64,000 nt of DNA from Sabethes cyaneus (GCF_943734655.1 NC_071354.1:38763244-38827243); one strand, 5' to 3'. Shown: positions 48,131-60,206, counted from the stretch's first letter. The notes: generated from the letters alone by a model not told the origin. Numbers and translations: made by a program.

Positions 48131-48510
48131 GATGGATATTTGCTCTTCTTTCCTATCCCGTTTCTTTCGTTCATCGTTTCCGATTTGTTTCTTTTCTTTT
48201 TCTTTCTCATTTTTTTGTCGTTTGCTGTCCTGTAGTCGACTTCATTTAATTTTTCAGCCCCGGTTTTCATCTCTTTTGCTTCTCCAATCCTTTTCCGACT
48301 ATTTTGTCATCTTTGTCTGTTTTCTGTCCATCTTATTATATCTCGCTCTTCCTCCTTTGACAGATAACGTTCTGTAATTTTAATCTTATCTCTTTTGTCA
48401 TACGTTTTCTTTTTCTTTTCTCCATTTTTTTCTGGAGCATTTCTCCTTTTTCTCTGTTGTTACTTCTCCATTTTCCTGTATTTACTCCTTTTCTCCACTT
48501 CCAAATAGGT
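48130..48510 (+). repeat. Pyrimidine-rich cryptic array
   Basis: Same composition and words as 42440-43470, for example cctatcccgtttctttcgtt and tcatttttttgtcgtttgct. Confidence 0.5.
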
Positions 48511-48640
48511 CGAAGATTTTTTACGACGATTAGCCCTAGACCTATTTGACGTCTGTGTTAGGCAAGTGCGTCAGAAAAAGTAACAAAGTCCCCTCGTCCC
48601 AACAAGAATACCTAGACTGAACCTAGACCAATTTGGTATA
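48508..48640. repeat. Repeat shared with 33505-33670
   Basis: aggtcgaagattttttacga, cgattagccctagacc and gacgtctgtgttaggcaagt match 33505-33670. Unknown family. Confidence 0.5.
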
Positions 48641-48649
48641 TGTGTTTAA

Positions 48650-48894
48650 CCCTTCGTTACTCGCGCTGTTGTATTTTGTACAACGCCTGTGAACCGTTAA
48701 CTTTATCTCGGTATATCTCGGGATTCCAGTAATAAATAAAATTACTGTTTTCAGCAAAGTTAATTCGCAGACCAAGATCTTTCAAACGCTGGAAAAAGTT
48801 TCATAAGTTTTTCACCAAGTGGCATTAGTATTCGAGTGAATTCGGTTAGGTTTTAGCATGCTTATAAATCGAAGTTGGCGCGAGCAACGAGAGG
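48650..48894. mobile_element. 245-bp TTAA-type MITE, CCCTTCGTTACTCGCGC termini
   Basis: Left end CCCTTCGTTACTCGCGC; right end gcgcgagcaacgagagg. Exact TTAA on both sides (48646-48649 and 48895-48898). A small hairpin gttgtattttgtacaac follows the left end. It is a shorter relative of the sequence embedded in both family B elements. TTAA plus CC-rich tips fits piggyBac-type mobilisation. Confidence 0.78.
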
Positions 48895-49592
48895 TTAAGA
48901 AGTACGCTACTGCTATAGTTTTCGGTTGTAATATGTTTATATTACTATACGCACGTTTGCCATTTTGTTGTTCTTCCACTTTGCGTTCATTTTTCAAGTT
49001 TGCAGTAAACTGCAAACTGACTAAAACAAATCGACTAAGTTTGTCGCCCGGCGTCGGTCCGACGCAAGCAAAATGTTTGCTTGTGTCGAACGGCGCCGAC
49101 CGACTTCTTCCATGCACATGTTCCATGCGATAGCGCGGTTGCTTTTCGTTAGTATGGTAACTGCCAGTCAATTGACTGTTTTGCAATCATTCGCTGCTCC
49201 AAAAGATGCTCTAATGGACTGTTGATCGAAACGAAAATGCAAAAAAAACAGAACGCATTCGTTCTGCTGTACAATCAAAGGTATGACTGTGCGAATTGCT
49301 GGTTGAATTTATTTAGCGTAAAAATAGTAGCCGAATAAATTAAAAACTATGGATTTCTGGATTACAGAAATTATTTTGTTTTACTTTAAATAATATAGGT
49401 GGGAAGGTGGGTATCAGCATTTGTGGCTCGAGCAGCACGAAGGTGGGACACGTACCCCAGTATTCCCCAGGCTGGGCTCGCCAGTGTATGTGATTACCTT
49501 CTTGTATACAACGTACTACTTCGAAAGTACTTTAATATCACACAAATGATAAAACTACCTACTTTTTATTTTCCGTCACCGTAACAATTTTG

Positions 49593-49666
49593 ATAATATG
49601 TTTCATTGATATTTTTCGGTGAAATAAAATTTTATTTCACCGAAAAATATCAATGAAACATATTAT
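49593..49666. repeat. Perfect 74-bp palindrome, no spacer
   Basis: Two 37-bp arms meet between 49629 and 49630 (…ggtgaaataaaa|ttttatttcacc…) with no mismatch and no loop. It is flanked by a 13-bp direct repeat ataaaactaccta (about 49547 and 49665). It would extrude as a cruciform or fold as a hairpin; origin unknown. Confidence 0.85.
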
Positions 49667-49669
49667 AAA

Positions 49670-51640
49670 ACTACCTAATTCTGAATGCTTCACGAATAGA
49701 AAAGTTCAATAGACAATTTTCAAACCACTAAAATGATTCCCTAAAAATTGTATTAATAAGATGAGAAATTTTAAATCCTTGCAAAAATACACATTTTGTG
49801 TATGCAATTTCAAAAGTCGAACAACACGAAGAAAATAGAGGCTTGAAATATAATCTTTGGCAAAGTTATAGATCAAATCAGTCTGTTAGCCTATGTGCAG
49901 AAGCAAACATTTAGAGAGCAAACTTAGCTTAAGAACGTCATGTTGTACTGAGTACATCCAGCTTCCGCTATTTCCGACCAACAGAAGCTCATGACGACGT
50001 TCAGCAGCAAACACCAGTCACTGTAAATACTGTCGTAGTGAATTGCTAGTTAATCATTAAAGCTGTAAATAACTGATAGAGAAACGGTGAACCGATATTT
50101 GTTTAAGCATTGTTATGTATCTAAAGAAAATATTTAGCGAAAATGGCAACTCTCAGCTAGACTCAGTGAAATGTAATCCAGGAATTGCGTTCAGCTCCAA
50201 GAGCGGTGAGTAAACAGAAAGCGATGTAAACTAGGCATTATGCAGCTCCTCCTTTGATAAGGCGAACAGAACTTCACAAACATCGTAGAGTAAGCGACTA
50301 CTGAATTATATAGATTCCATATATTTAATTAATCACTAATCAATATGCTGTAAATATCCAGTAGTAAAAGCGCGTATCGAACGATTCACGTACGAAATTG
50401 AATGCTAGGTGCAGATAATGACCACCATCAGACCCGGCATCAGGGCAGGGAAAGAAAAACCGATTTAGCTCACCAATGAATAACAAAATCGAAAAGCCAT
50501 TCAGTGGAATCCGCCTCGCGCGAAATGTAAATTTCCCCCCGCGCCCGTGCCCGCGCGCCCCGAATACTGTCGAGTGTGCAATAAAAAGAGGTGATTTGTT
50601 TGGTTATATCCGTAGCGGATAAAGAGATCCTTTATAAAGGGGCCTGTGAATGGAATACTCAAATAGAAATATACTCGCGCTGGCAGTCAAAGAAAATAAA
50701 ACGTATCCTCGGTAGCTGAAGAGTGAAAAAAAAGTGCGCCACGCGCGCTGTTCTACACTTGAGAGTGAATTGAATTTTACCAATTGAAGAGTAGTAGAAG
50801 ATAAAAGAGCGAACGAAAAAAAAAGAAAACAAAACCATTAAACAAAATGTCCATATAGGTAAAGCAAGTAGGGATTTTTTATAACCACCTGAGGAGGACG
50901 TAAAAGAAAAACTCATCGTGAGCCACATCAGTCAGACCGTACAGAAAGAAGGAACAAACAAAAAATACTGTAATGACTCTAAATTTCGACCATAAAAATG
51001 ACACTCGAATTGTAAAATAAATGTTTGGAACTTGATCATGTTGCGTTTTTTTCCTTTCACCACCTTTTATTTGAACTAAATTAGAAGAGTTGTGTTAAAT
51101 TTCTCAAGTGAATGTCACAGGAAAAGGTTTTAGCCCCAGCATAGAAAGCCGTCTTCCATAATCAAGTGTAACCACGCGTCACAACCCGTCACCTTTGTGA
51201 AGAAACATCCGGAAAAGTTATTCATAGAGTGACGCCCAGACAGTATTCATGAGTGCGACAACGTGTCGCCTCCATTCATTGTAGCTATATGTTACTCGGA
51301 AATCACAATTTTATGAGTCAGTTCTGTTTGACAAGCATTATTGCCGGCGAAAAAATGTATAGCGTTACTCACATATACCTACCTATTTCGACACGCAGCA
51401 GCGCGTCGGATCGTATCCGACAACGTAGGCGGTGACGGGTAAGTGTCAAAGTAATAAAGTTCAACAGCAAATATTATAGGAAAACGGCTGCTCGGTTATA
51501 ACCATGGCAAATATTTTCAGAAGGCCAAATATCCATGCGTAAGTGTATTTACAATTTGCTTCTACGGGCCACAAAGTATTTAAGCTGGTGGAAGAATGCA
51601 GCAGCTGTGATTTCACTTCCGAAAAGTAAGCTGGTGTCGT
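49670..51640. other. Low-repeat interval with a CpG-rich patch
   Basis: No transposon recognised. A GC/CpG-rich patch (about 50510-50572) precedes a TATA-like ctttataaagg. See the candidate promoter entry. Confidence 0.35.
50510..50700 (+). promoter_or_regulatory. Candidate promoter region
   Basis: A CpG-rich stretch (cccgcgcccgtgcccgcgcg) is followed by TATA-like ctttataaagg at 50631-50641. An Inr-like cagtc lies near 50685. Downstream, about 50865, ataggtaaag could be a 5' splice site. No ORF is associated; a 5' UTR exon of a downstream gene would look like this. Purely suggestive. Confidence 0.2.
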
Positions 51641-51649
51641 TAAAGATTG

Positions 51650-52870
51650 AGAATTATTTTCACTTTAGAGCGCAATAACCTTGGATGGAACCTAGAAGAA
51701 AACGTTTGTTGGTAAGTAGGTAGAACCAAGGTTAGTGAAGAGTCTTTACTCAGCTTGGGTAGCATCTAGCGTTACTGTTTTTTCATTTTAACGGTCTTCA
51801 ATCACATTTATGGCGATTCTAAGAGCGGTCTTGCTTTCCCGAATAACTCAGTCCGCTTTGTCAGAATAGGGAGATATCTTCGGAATCGCCGCTTACAAAA
51901 GATGTAGAGATGGTGTTGAATTCGGTACCAGAGGCTTTTGACCACCAACCCAGGGTCAGTGAGAGCTGTCGCGGGTTGGTATTCACCGTTAGAACTTTCT
52001 AACAGGAAGTGCTTCGGAGTTAGAGCTTATCCTTCAGCAGCATCTAGAGGTAAGTAGATAAGTGGCCAACCATTGATGACCAGAGTCTCCAATCCTTCAT
52101 CATCTAACTTGCTATTGTTATGGTACGCAATTTCCATGGCAGTTTTTATCGGCCGTACCGTTCTTCCCCACGCTCCGCCTATGTGGGTAGGTGCCAATGG
52201 TATGAAGATCCACTAAGTATTTGTATAAGTGAATATGGTCGCCATGGCAGATCCAACGCTTCGTAGCTCTTTTTCCCATTTTCCCCTTTAGCAGTCTAAA
52301 CAAAGTGAACGGCCGAGTGAATGATATTAAACGAGTTTGTGGGAGTGGGGCCTTTCACGAAACCTTCAGTACCGCTTGCATCAATTTACACCACCGATCG
52401 AGGTTGCAACCTGCTTCACCATTGTCCGCAGTCAAGGAATGTGAACATGGTGGCGAATTTCATTCATCACTGTTTCCGAATTTGCCAAAACGCACGGTGG
52501 TGGTCGTCTACAATCAGCTCGATAATCCGATAATTTCTCGGGAAGATCACCAGATACCTTGTGTTGAATTAATCCAAGCCGTAATAAGAGATTCTTGGAT
52601 TATATAGCATGGCCGCAACTCCGCTTCTGGCGGAATTGAAGGTGTTATTTTCTTTCGCTAGTATTCTGTCGGTTGCCATAGATATTCAGGTTCTGTAAAC
52701 CAGATGTGGGTTGCTGCTCAACATGGACATTTTTCCCACTTGCTAGCCGCATCCGCCGGGTTTAACTTGATGAAAACCCATCGCCACTGTGCTACATCCG
52801 TTGTGGATAGTAGTACCCAAATACGACAGGCCACGCACTGCTTGTACTGTCGATGATCGGCACAGAGCCA
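51650..52870 (-). pseudogene. BEL/Pao LTR retrotransposon pol remnant (integrase)
   Basis: On the minus strand, in order: an integrase zinc-binding-like region with IIELIVDDHHR near 52510 (in which HxxxH-type residues are only partly retained); then PLAPTHIGGAWGRTVRPIKT, AMEIAYHNNSKLDDEGLETL, PLIYLPLDAAEG, LTPKHFLLESSNGEYQPATA and LTDPGLVVKSLWYRIQHHLY. These match the integrase C-terminal landmarks of BEL/Pao elements (PPLAPHMGGAWER, LTPNHFLLG). Many frameshifts and stops. No LTRs identified. Confidence 0.68.
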
Positions 52871-52986
52871 GGCTAGAACCGTTACGGAATCACTCTAAAG
52901 AAAGCATTGCACAGTGGGGATTTTTTTGAAAAAAAGTATCTTTATATCTCAAAATGCCGCTGAGCTGGGATCAATCCTTTGATGTC

Positions 52987-55294
52987 AAAAAACCCGATTT
53001 AATCCACCTAGTGGTGAAGGAACCTTTGTTATACGGTCTTCATCTACGTTAACGTTGCGTAGTGCGTTTGTTTACATAATTTTTTTGGAAATTGAAAAAG
53101 TTTACAATATTTGAACAAAATAGGAGCACTTATAAATTTTGATAGATCCTTTTTTCATGAAATTGCTGAGAAAGTATAAGTAAGTTGTTACTAATTTGAG
53201 TAAATGCAAGTAAAAGTAAGTTGTAAGAGGAAATATTATTATTTAACATATACATTGCGTAGTAAAGGTCTAGTTTAAAGGTTTTGAACTATGCATAATT
53301 TACTGTAATGCCATTCTATTTGATTCAATAAAGTTTTCATCAATCATTCGGTTACTCACGTTGTTGTATTTTGTACAACACGTGTAGGTTTTAGAATGCC
53401 ATATTGTTATAAAGTTACAAATTGATGTTTAACTAACGTATATTTTTCAATAAACTTCCCAGGTAACCAATAAGCATTTCCAATGCAATTTAAAGGCAAG
53501 CCGATAAGCATTTAAGTTGCCTTAAATGCTACTTAAATGCTATTTTGGCAAAATATGCGGCTACTTTACTGCTAGCCCTCTTGTAGTGCTGACAATGCTT
53601 ATTTGCAGCTAGTTACCAACAAGAAGAATTTAAATAGAATTGTGGATGCCAATTTACAACAGTTATGCAGTCAAAAAGCTGATAAACAACAACCTGCAGT
53701 ATAAAACGCCAGAGATGCTAATAAACGACTGATTTACTGCTTATTTTAATGCTTATTGGTTACCTGGGTTGTTATGATCAAAATACCATAATTATTCAAT
53801 GCATTAATACTTTAAACTGTTGGCAAAATAGATCAGTAAAAACTGACATCACAGAAACGAAGCAATCAGTATGTGAGGTGTACCGCAATAGGCCCCAGCT
53901 GGAACTTTCTTTCTTTCTCCATATGGAAAAATGGTGTCTGTATGCAACAAAACAAAACAGCAAAAGTAAAATGTTTTAAATGTATCCGTCTGTCGATAGT
54001 CGAGTAATTCGGGGTCAAAATTAGGATATTTTTATAATCAAAGTTCTACAGTTCCTAAACAAGCAATCATAGAGGTATACTATATTCAGCAAAGTTGTGT
54101 ATTTTTACTATTTGTACAACATAAAAAGTCATACAACAATTTCAAAACGAGCTAAAATGGAAAAACTGATTCATACAAAATAAATAAGATTTTTCTCTCT
54201 TCGCTGAAGAGATAGAAGGACTTCCTGCAAAGTTTCTTGTAATAATATGCTCTTAAATTTTACAGAACACATCAATGTGTTATATTGAAACTGAAGAAAA
54301 ATATTTTTTTCACTTTTAGGGGGACTAATCAAAATTTAAATTCTACCAGACGATAGAGCTTGCAATTTCAAGAAACTCTTCCAAAGGTGCGATAAACCTA
54401 AAACCAGGTTTTCCTAGTCAAAACTCTAATGCGCACATTTTTTTGGTTTTGGGCTATTGTCTCCCGCGAGCAACCGTGTTACAAAAGCTGACGCGAGTGT
54501 TCAAAGGTTAATATGTTTTGACTGGCAAAACGAATTCTTCTGAAATTTTGCAGATATATTTGCAGCAATAAAACCTCTAATTTGATGCCAAAAAAATTTA
54601 TACTAGATAAATTATCTAAGATGAAATAGTCGAAAATAATTGTAAATTTTAATGTGTTGTATACGATTGCTCATAACTTTTGAATTAAACGTCCAATCAA
54701 AAAACAAATCAATAGTGATCTATTAGGCTATATTACCTTTCAAATGAGAATAATAGCGCATACATCGGTTCAGCCAACTCTGAGAAACAGGCGATCATTT
54801 GTACCTAGTCAAAACAGGTTTTTTAAGGCTAACTTTTAAAGTGCTTGTCCGTTTTCAATAAAACTTGGTAAAAAGTTTAGTAATAGCAAGAGCTTTCGTT
54901 TGGTACTAAGATCGTTCAAATTGGTTGCGTAGTTCCGGAGAAACGCGTGTCACGTAGTTTTCACCTTTTTGCTTATAACTTTTAAACGAAACGTCGGACA
55001 GCAATGCAATTCAATAATGATATACTAGGCAATAATACCTTTCAAACAAAAGTAAAAGCGGTCAAATTGGTTCAGCCACCTTCGAGAAACAGGCGATAGA
55101 AAATGAGCTGCACATACACACATACACACATACACACATACACACATACACACATACACACACACACACAGACATTGCTCAGTTCGTCGAGCTCTATCGA
55201 TTGGTATATGTGATTCGGCCCTCCGGGCCTCGGATCAATTTCGTGTTTTTCGACCAATTTCTAAACCTTTGTTATAGTATAACAAAGGTAAAAA
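52987..55294 (+). mobile_element. Family B HINE-like element, copy 2
   Basis: Left aaaaacccgatttaatccac; subterminal cctttgttatac at 53023-53034; tandem units near 54660, 54830 and 54970; a cacatacaca microsatellite (55110-55170); terminal hairpin arms 55265-55276 and 55278-55289 (perfect, 1-base loop) followed by aaaa. It is colinear with 31468-33486 apart from the nested MITE 53458-53768 and small indels. Confidence 0.72.
53458..53768. mobile_element. 311-bp MITE, CCCAGGTAACCAATAAGCAT termini
   Basis: Left CCCAGGTAACCAATAAGCAT, right complement (atgcttattggttacctggg). The family B paralog (about 31942-31955) reads aaacttgttatgag without the insert; here it is aaactt-element-ttgttatgat, giving a 2-bp TT duplication. 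Noncoding. Confidence 0.8.
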
Positions 55295-55299
55295 GGATA

Positions 55300-55930
55300 T
55301 TTTTATAAGGATTCCTTGAGCGGTCCTTGTTTACGGCACGCAACTGTTTCCAGTAGTTTTTGCCAAAAAAGGGCATTTTAACCTTCTTTTCTCGACATGA
55401 AGAGCTGTAAAAGTCCATATCTTCGGATTTCGGCGGGATAAAATTGATCTTTTTTCGCCATTAATGAGCTTTCTTCAAGACATTCGACGACATGGTATTT
55501 GCTTACGACACATGGTTGTTTCTTGTTGTTTTGGACACGTGAAAGGTATTTTACTTCTGAAAATGAGGAAAATGCCGTATTTCGTCATAGGAAACCTGCA
55601 CTTTAGTTTCTACTTCTCCGTGTTCAGTTTTTTTAACTTGCATGAAAATTACCTGTGCAAATCTTGAATGTAAGAACTTGAAACGCGCATTTAACCCGGG
55701 CGCGGTAGTGATTAGTGTGGAGTAGGGTTCCCATACGTAACATGGTGTATTGCATGAAAATACCTTTCTACGGGATTTGACAACCGAACTTTTTTAATAG
55801 CAGCGATCTACACTACGAATCAGTGATGCAAGATCTACGGATTTATCCGTAGTTTTACGGATTTAGCAATTTTCTGTGGACCTACGGATCAAGTGCTCGT
55901 ATCTACGGTTTTTCATAAACTTCGCGGAAA
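55300..55930. other. Unassigned spacer
   Basis: At about 55825-55915, gatttatccgtagttttacg-type words repeat a few times (ctacggatttatccg, tacggatttagc, ctacggatcaag). No gene or known element. Confidence 0.35.
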
Positions 55931-55934
55931 TCAA

Positions 55935-56245
55935 ATGGTTTCTTATAAAGTTCTTCTGGAGAGAATGAAACGAACATAGTAAAGAGGGTTTACTACTCTA
56001 ATGAGTAGACGCCGTAAAGGCGATGAAAATGCGATGAACAATGAGTGACAGCAAGATGGTGAAAATACGGTAAAAAAATTGACTAATAGACAACGAAAAT
56101 CGACGTAAATACGACGGAAGTAATACGAAAATACGATGTAAAGACACAAAAATAGCGACAAAAATAACAAAACGATAAAAAAGGTCTAAAAAGACCCCAA
56201 ACTTTGACGAAACATGTTACAAACGTGGATGAAATGATAGTAGGG
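55935..56245. repeat. Direct duplicate, copy 1, with GACGAAAA-type array
   Basis: About 310 bp closely matching 56949-57248: gttcttctggagagaatgaa, gagggtttact, atgagtagacgccgtaaag, purine-rich gacgaaaa-like words, and cgtggatgaaatgatag. After gatagt it continues agggtttatt; in copy 2 the family A element begins there. Confidence 0.8.
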
Positions 56246-56249
56246 TTTA

Positions 56250-56945
56250 TTTCTAATTCCCGTCGTAGTAAGTAAAGCCATTCTAATTTTCATCATTTGT
56301 TGGATGGATTTAATGAATACTCCAAAAGTTCTTGTACTGATTTGACTAAAACACACTTACCTTCCGATCCGTGAACTTTGAAATCACTGAAAAGCGATTA
56401 TTAAAGTATATTTTATTGAAATTACGCAACTGACTTTATTTCCTAAATTCGTCGTACCGTTTTAAAGTCCGTCCGTCAAAATTTTTCATCGTCCGAACTA
56501 AAAATCATAATAATGTTTACGAAGCTAACGCGCCTGTATTTGTGTGGGACGGCATGACAAATGTTATCCAGCAATATTTCTGCAGGTCAGGCAAGTTTTC
56601 CTGGCTGTAGAATAACGAAAATGCCTTGTGTGAGTTATTTTCATTTAGGTACGAATGACGGAAATTAAAACGATTAGTCGACATTTTCTTCTTCTTCGCA
56701 CGAAAAATCGTAGGAAATTTGGCTGCTAGGAATTCTTTAATGAAAAAAACCATTTAAATAGATTTCAGCTCACTTTGATTGATCGCGTATGATAGTCCAC
56801 AAACTAAAATATTAGGGAATAACTAATTTTGCATTGTGTGTCATAACAACGCTGATATTTTTAATAATATGTGTTGGGTAGGACGGGAATAGGCAATTAC
56901 GATGAAGCAGCAACATACCCTACGCTACATACAACTGAATAGCAA
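56250..56945. other. Spacer between the two duplicates
   Basis: About 700 bp without recognised element or gene. Confidence 0.35.
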
Positions 56946-56948
56946 TGA

Positions 56949-57248
56949 AAGTTTCTTAAAGAGTTCTTCTGGAGAGAATGAAACGAACATGGTAAAGAGG
57001 GTTTACTTCTCTAATGAGTAGACGCCGTAAAGACGATGAAAATGCGATGAAAGTGACGGGAAGATGGCGAAAATACGATAAAAAATTGACCAACAGACAA
57101 CGAAAATCGACGTAAATACGACGGAAACAATACGAAAATGCGATGTAAAGACACAAGAATAACGACAAAAAGAACAAAACGACAAAAAAGTCTAAAAAGC
57201 CTCAAAAATGCGACGAAACATGTTGCAGACGTGGATGAAATGATAGTA
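56949..57248. repeat. Direct duplicate, copy 2, interrupted by family A element
   Basis: Same as 55935-56245 with roughly 10% differences and small indels. Ends gatgaaatgatagt directly at the family A left end. Confidence 0.8.
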
Positions 57249-58269
57249 AAAACCCGAATTAATCCACCTAGCGGCGTGACCTAGCCTTTCTACTGCCACA
57301 ATAATCATTATTTAATTTCTCAGGAACATCTATAATTAACTTGACTACATTTTTAAATATCCGTTCCGTATTCCTCAAAATCCTTATTTGCCAGAAAAAT
57401 TCACAACGTATTGCGTAGAATAATTATATTTTCTTTCCTTGGGTGCGTAAATACTTTAAGCGTCATTTATGTTATTTGATGAACACCTTATTTAGTTTTA
57501 TAATCGGTTGGCCTTAACTTTCGGGTTTCAGAGCCACATACGAAACTTGTTTCGAACTGACAATATGAAATATGTGTTCATAGCAGATTTTTTGATTTTT
57601 TTTTTTGAGTGGTTTTTTAGTGGTTTTTTGGGGTAGATTTTTTGATATTTTGATATTAATACCATGCGTTCGAAAGTTAGCATCTTTGAAAAACAAGAGT
57701 TCAGAAAAATTATTATTATACTTCGCTTTTTTCTTAGCTGGCGCTCCTTCAGATAATTATTTTTGCATGAAAATCAAAACTTAAGCTTCTTTTGAATGTA
57801 CTTTCATGAAAAGATAGTCATTAACTTGATCACATCGTTTTTACAATATTAGAGGGTTAGGAAAACAAGATGAGGTCGAAAAATAGTGCAAAAACTGCGC
57901 CATAAACATGCTTGAGAATGAGAAATATGATCAATATGATTTCCAGTGCTTGTCATTTTTGATTTATTAATAAAATATGATACATGACATAAGACATCTG
58001 TCCTTTAAAATGTCACTAACGAAAACAAATCTTACAAAGTTGAAAAGAGCATCTATTAATGCGCAAAATTTGTATGAAATTTGTGTAAATTTGTTTGGAA
58101 AAATCAACTCACTAGTATTTTGATCCTATACACCACTATATGTACTTATATACTTAAATTAACTGCTTTTCTCCGCTTTTTGCTTTTCTTGTACAATTGT
58201 GAGTAACAGCAAGTGAAGAAAATGACTATTGAAATCTAAAAAAGAAAAGAAAAAACTTTTCGATTGAAT

Positions 58270-58383
58270 CCCACTATTTAATATTTATTTGCGACAGATA
58301 CGTAGTTCGCCTACGACGTGCAGGCTTCATCAGTGTCTTATTTCAAAGCGTATACGTATCTGTCGCGAATAAATATTAAATAG
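58270..58383. repeat. ~110-bp inverted-repeat module, copy 2
   Basis: Counterpart of 11853-11966, nearly identical: gcgacagatacgtagttcgc and gtatacgtatctgtcgcgaa. Confidence 0.65.
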
Positions 58384-58388
58384 TGGAA

Positions 58389-59268
58389 TTTACTGGCCAT
58401 GGATGCATAGTCGACGTAACGACCAGCACCATGATTGTTGAGAAAACGCATTTTTATCGTGAAATAAAGCCATATAATCTTTGCTATAAACTTTTTTATT
58501 TATTTATTTTTTACAAGTCTTCGACTAATTCGTACAGACTGTCCCTACATATTACTTATTCTATGTTTAAAGGTTATTTTACTAATGTTAAAATCATAGC
58601 ACTCTGAGATATAGTCAAACTCTCTACAGCAAACATTAAACGGATTATTTTGGGCATATTGAGTACGATACACAGGAAGCCGAAGGAAATGAGGCTGGCG
58701 AGTAGGCCTTGGAGGCACGTTGATTGGAACACGGTTCTGCAAGTCGGGGCAGTCGATATTATTGCCAAGAAGGTCGAAAACAAAAAGCCGTTGCAGCAGT
58801 GTCCTTCTAGTTGTCAGCGTCGGTAGATGGATAAGCGCGCATCGGTTTTCATAATGCGGTAGACGAACAACGAATAATCTGTCTATTTAGTAGAGTTTAT
58901 TAATCAAAAGAGGACTGATGGGGTTTCATGATTCATTCCTCATTTATTGTGTTTAAAAAATGCGAACGCCAGTTTATGTGAATAAACAGACTGGTTTTTG
59001 AACGATTATTCCCATAACTTGGCGTCAAGCTACAAAAACAAATAGGTTACTATGCTGATTGATTATGCAGGAAATTACGTCAACCATTAGCATTACGTGA
59101 AACCAATAGCAGAGTAACTCAATTTTCCTAAATTTCTCGAATATTTTCGAACAAACATATGTTGTTTGAGTATTGGGCATGTGAACAACATAGTTAAGAG
59201 TGCGTCGGACCGAAAAAGTACATTTTGGTCATTTTGGTTTTTACGTCAACTATGCATCCATGGGCAGT
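58389..59268. mobile_element. 880-bp TIR element with TTTA duplication, nested in family A
   Basis: Left CTGGCCATGGATGCATAG, right complement ctatgcatccatgggcag; complementarity continues through the adjoining tcgacgtaa. TTTA flanks both sides (58385-58388 and 59269-59272). Copy 1 reads ggaatttagtcggtaaa at about 11967 (empty). It contains a LINE 3' end. The superfamily is not assigned; a 4-bp duplication is compatible with several DNA-transposon groups. Confidence 0.78.
58493..58870 (-). pseudogene. LINE 3' end (Jockey/CR1-type) carried inside the TIR element
   Basis: The minus strand reads LPHYENRCALIHLPTLTTRR, TLLQRLFVFDLLGNNIDCPD, NRVPINVPPRPTRQPHFLRL and CCREFDYISECYDFNISK, which is the C-terminal region of a Jockey/CR1-like ORF2. 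A short 3' UTR and an aataaataaataaa tail (58494-58513 on +) follow. Truncated at its 5' side near 58870. Confidence 0.7.
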
Positions 59269-59387
59269 TTAGTAGGTAAAATTTTTTTTTTCTTTTATTT
59301 CAGAGTTCGTATTCCACTAAGAGGCTTCAAAAACTTCAGACTATTGACATGTTTCTCACTTTTCTTGAATTTCATTGCAAATTATCA

Positions 59388-59512
59388 TCACATACATACA
59401 TACATACATACATACATACATACATACATACATACATACATACATACATACATACATACATACATACATACATACATACATACATACATACATGCATACA
59501 TACATACATTGC
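59388..59512 (+). repeat. (CATA)n microsatellite in family A copy 2
   Basis: Tandem cata units, counterpart of 12087-12209. Confidence 0.9.
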
Positions 59513-60049
59513 ACACATTGAATACAATCAACATTTGATTGATATGTTTTGATTTCACACGTTTTAACGGTTTAATATACGGTGCTTAAGTGTTAAAGTT
59601 TGAATAACTTTTGAATGAACCGTCCGATTTTCAATAACTCGGTTTCGTTTGATAGATCTTAGCAGTAATTTTCAAATAATAATAAAATGTGTGATGTTTT
59701 TCATTGAATTAATTCTTAAATGTTACAAAAATAGGTTTTAAATACTATTTTTTCACATTTCTTTATGTAACTTTCAAACTACAAGTCCAATCGTCATGAA
59801 ATTTGGAAGTTAAGGGTTTGTAAGGCTCCTCTTTCATATGCAATCAATTTTGTTCAAATCGGTTAGGGGATCTATGAGATAATAAAGTCCCATATTTTTC
59901 GTATTTTTATACATATCTTTTGAACTAAAAGTCCGATCAGTATGAAATTCAATAGCGACCAATGGGACACCTAGACCTTTCATTTGACACTAAGAACATT
60001 AAAATCGGTCCAGCCATCTCCGAGAAAAGTGAGTGAGATTGAAAGCGTT

Positions 60050-60206
<157 letters not shown>

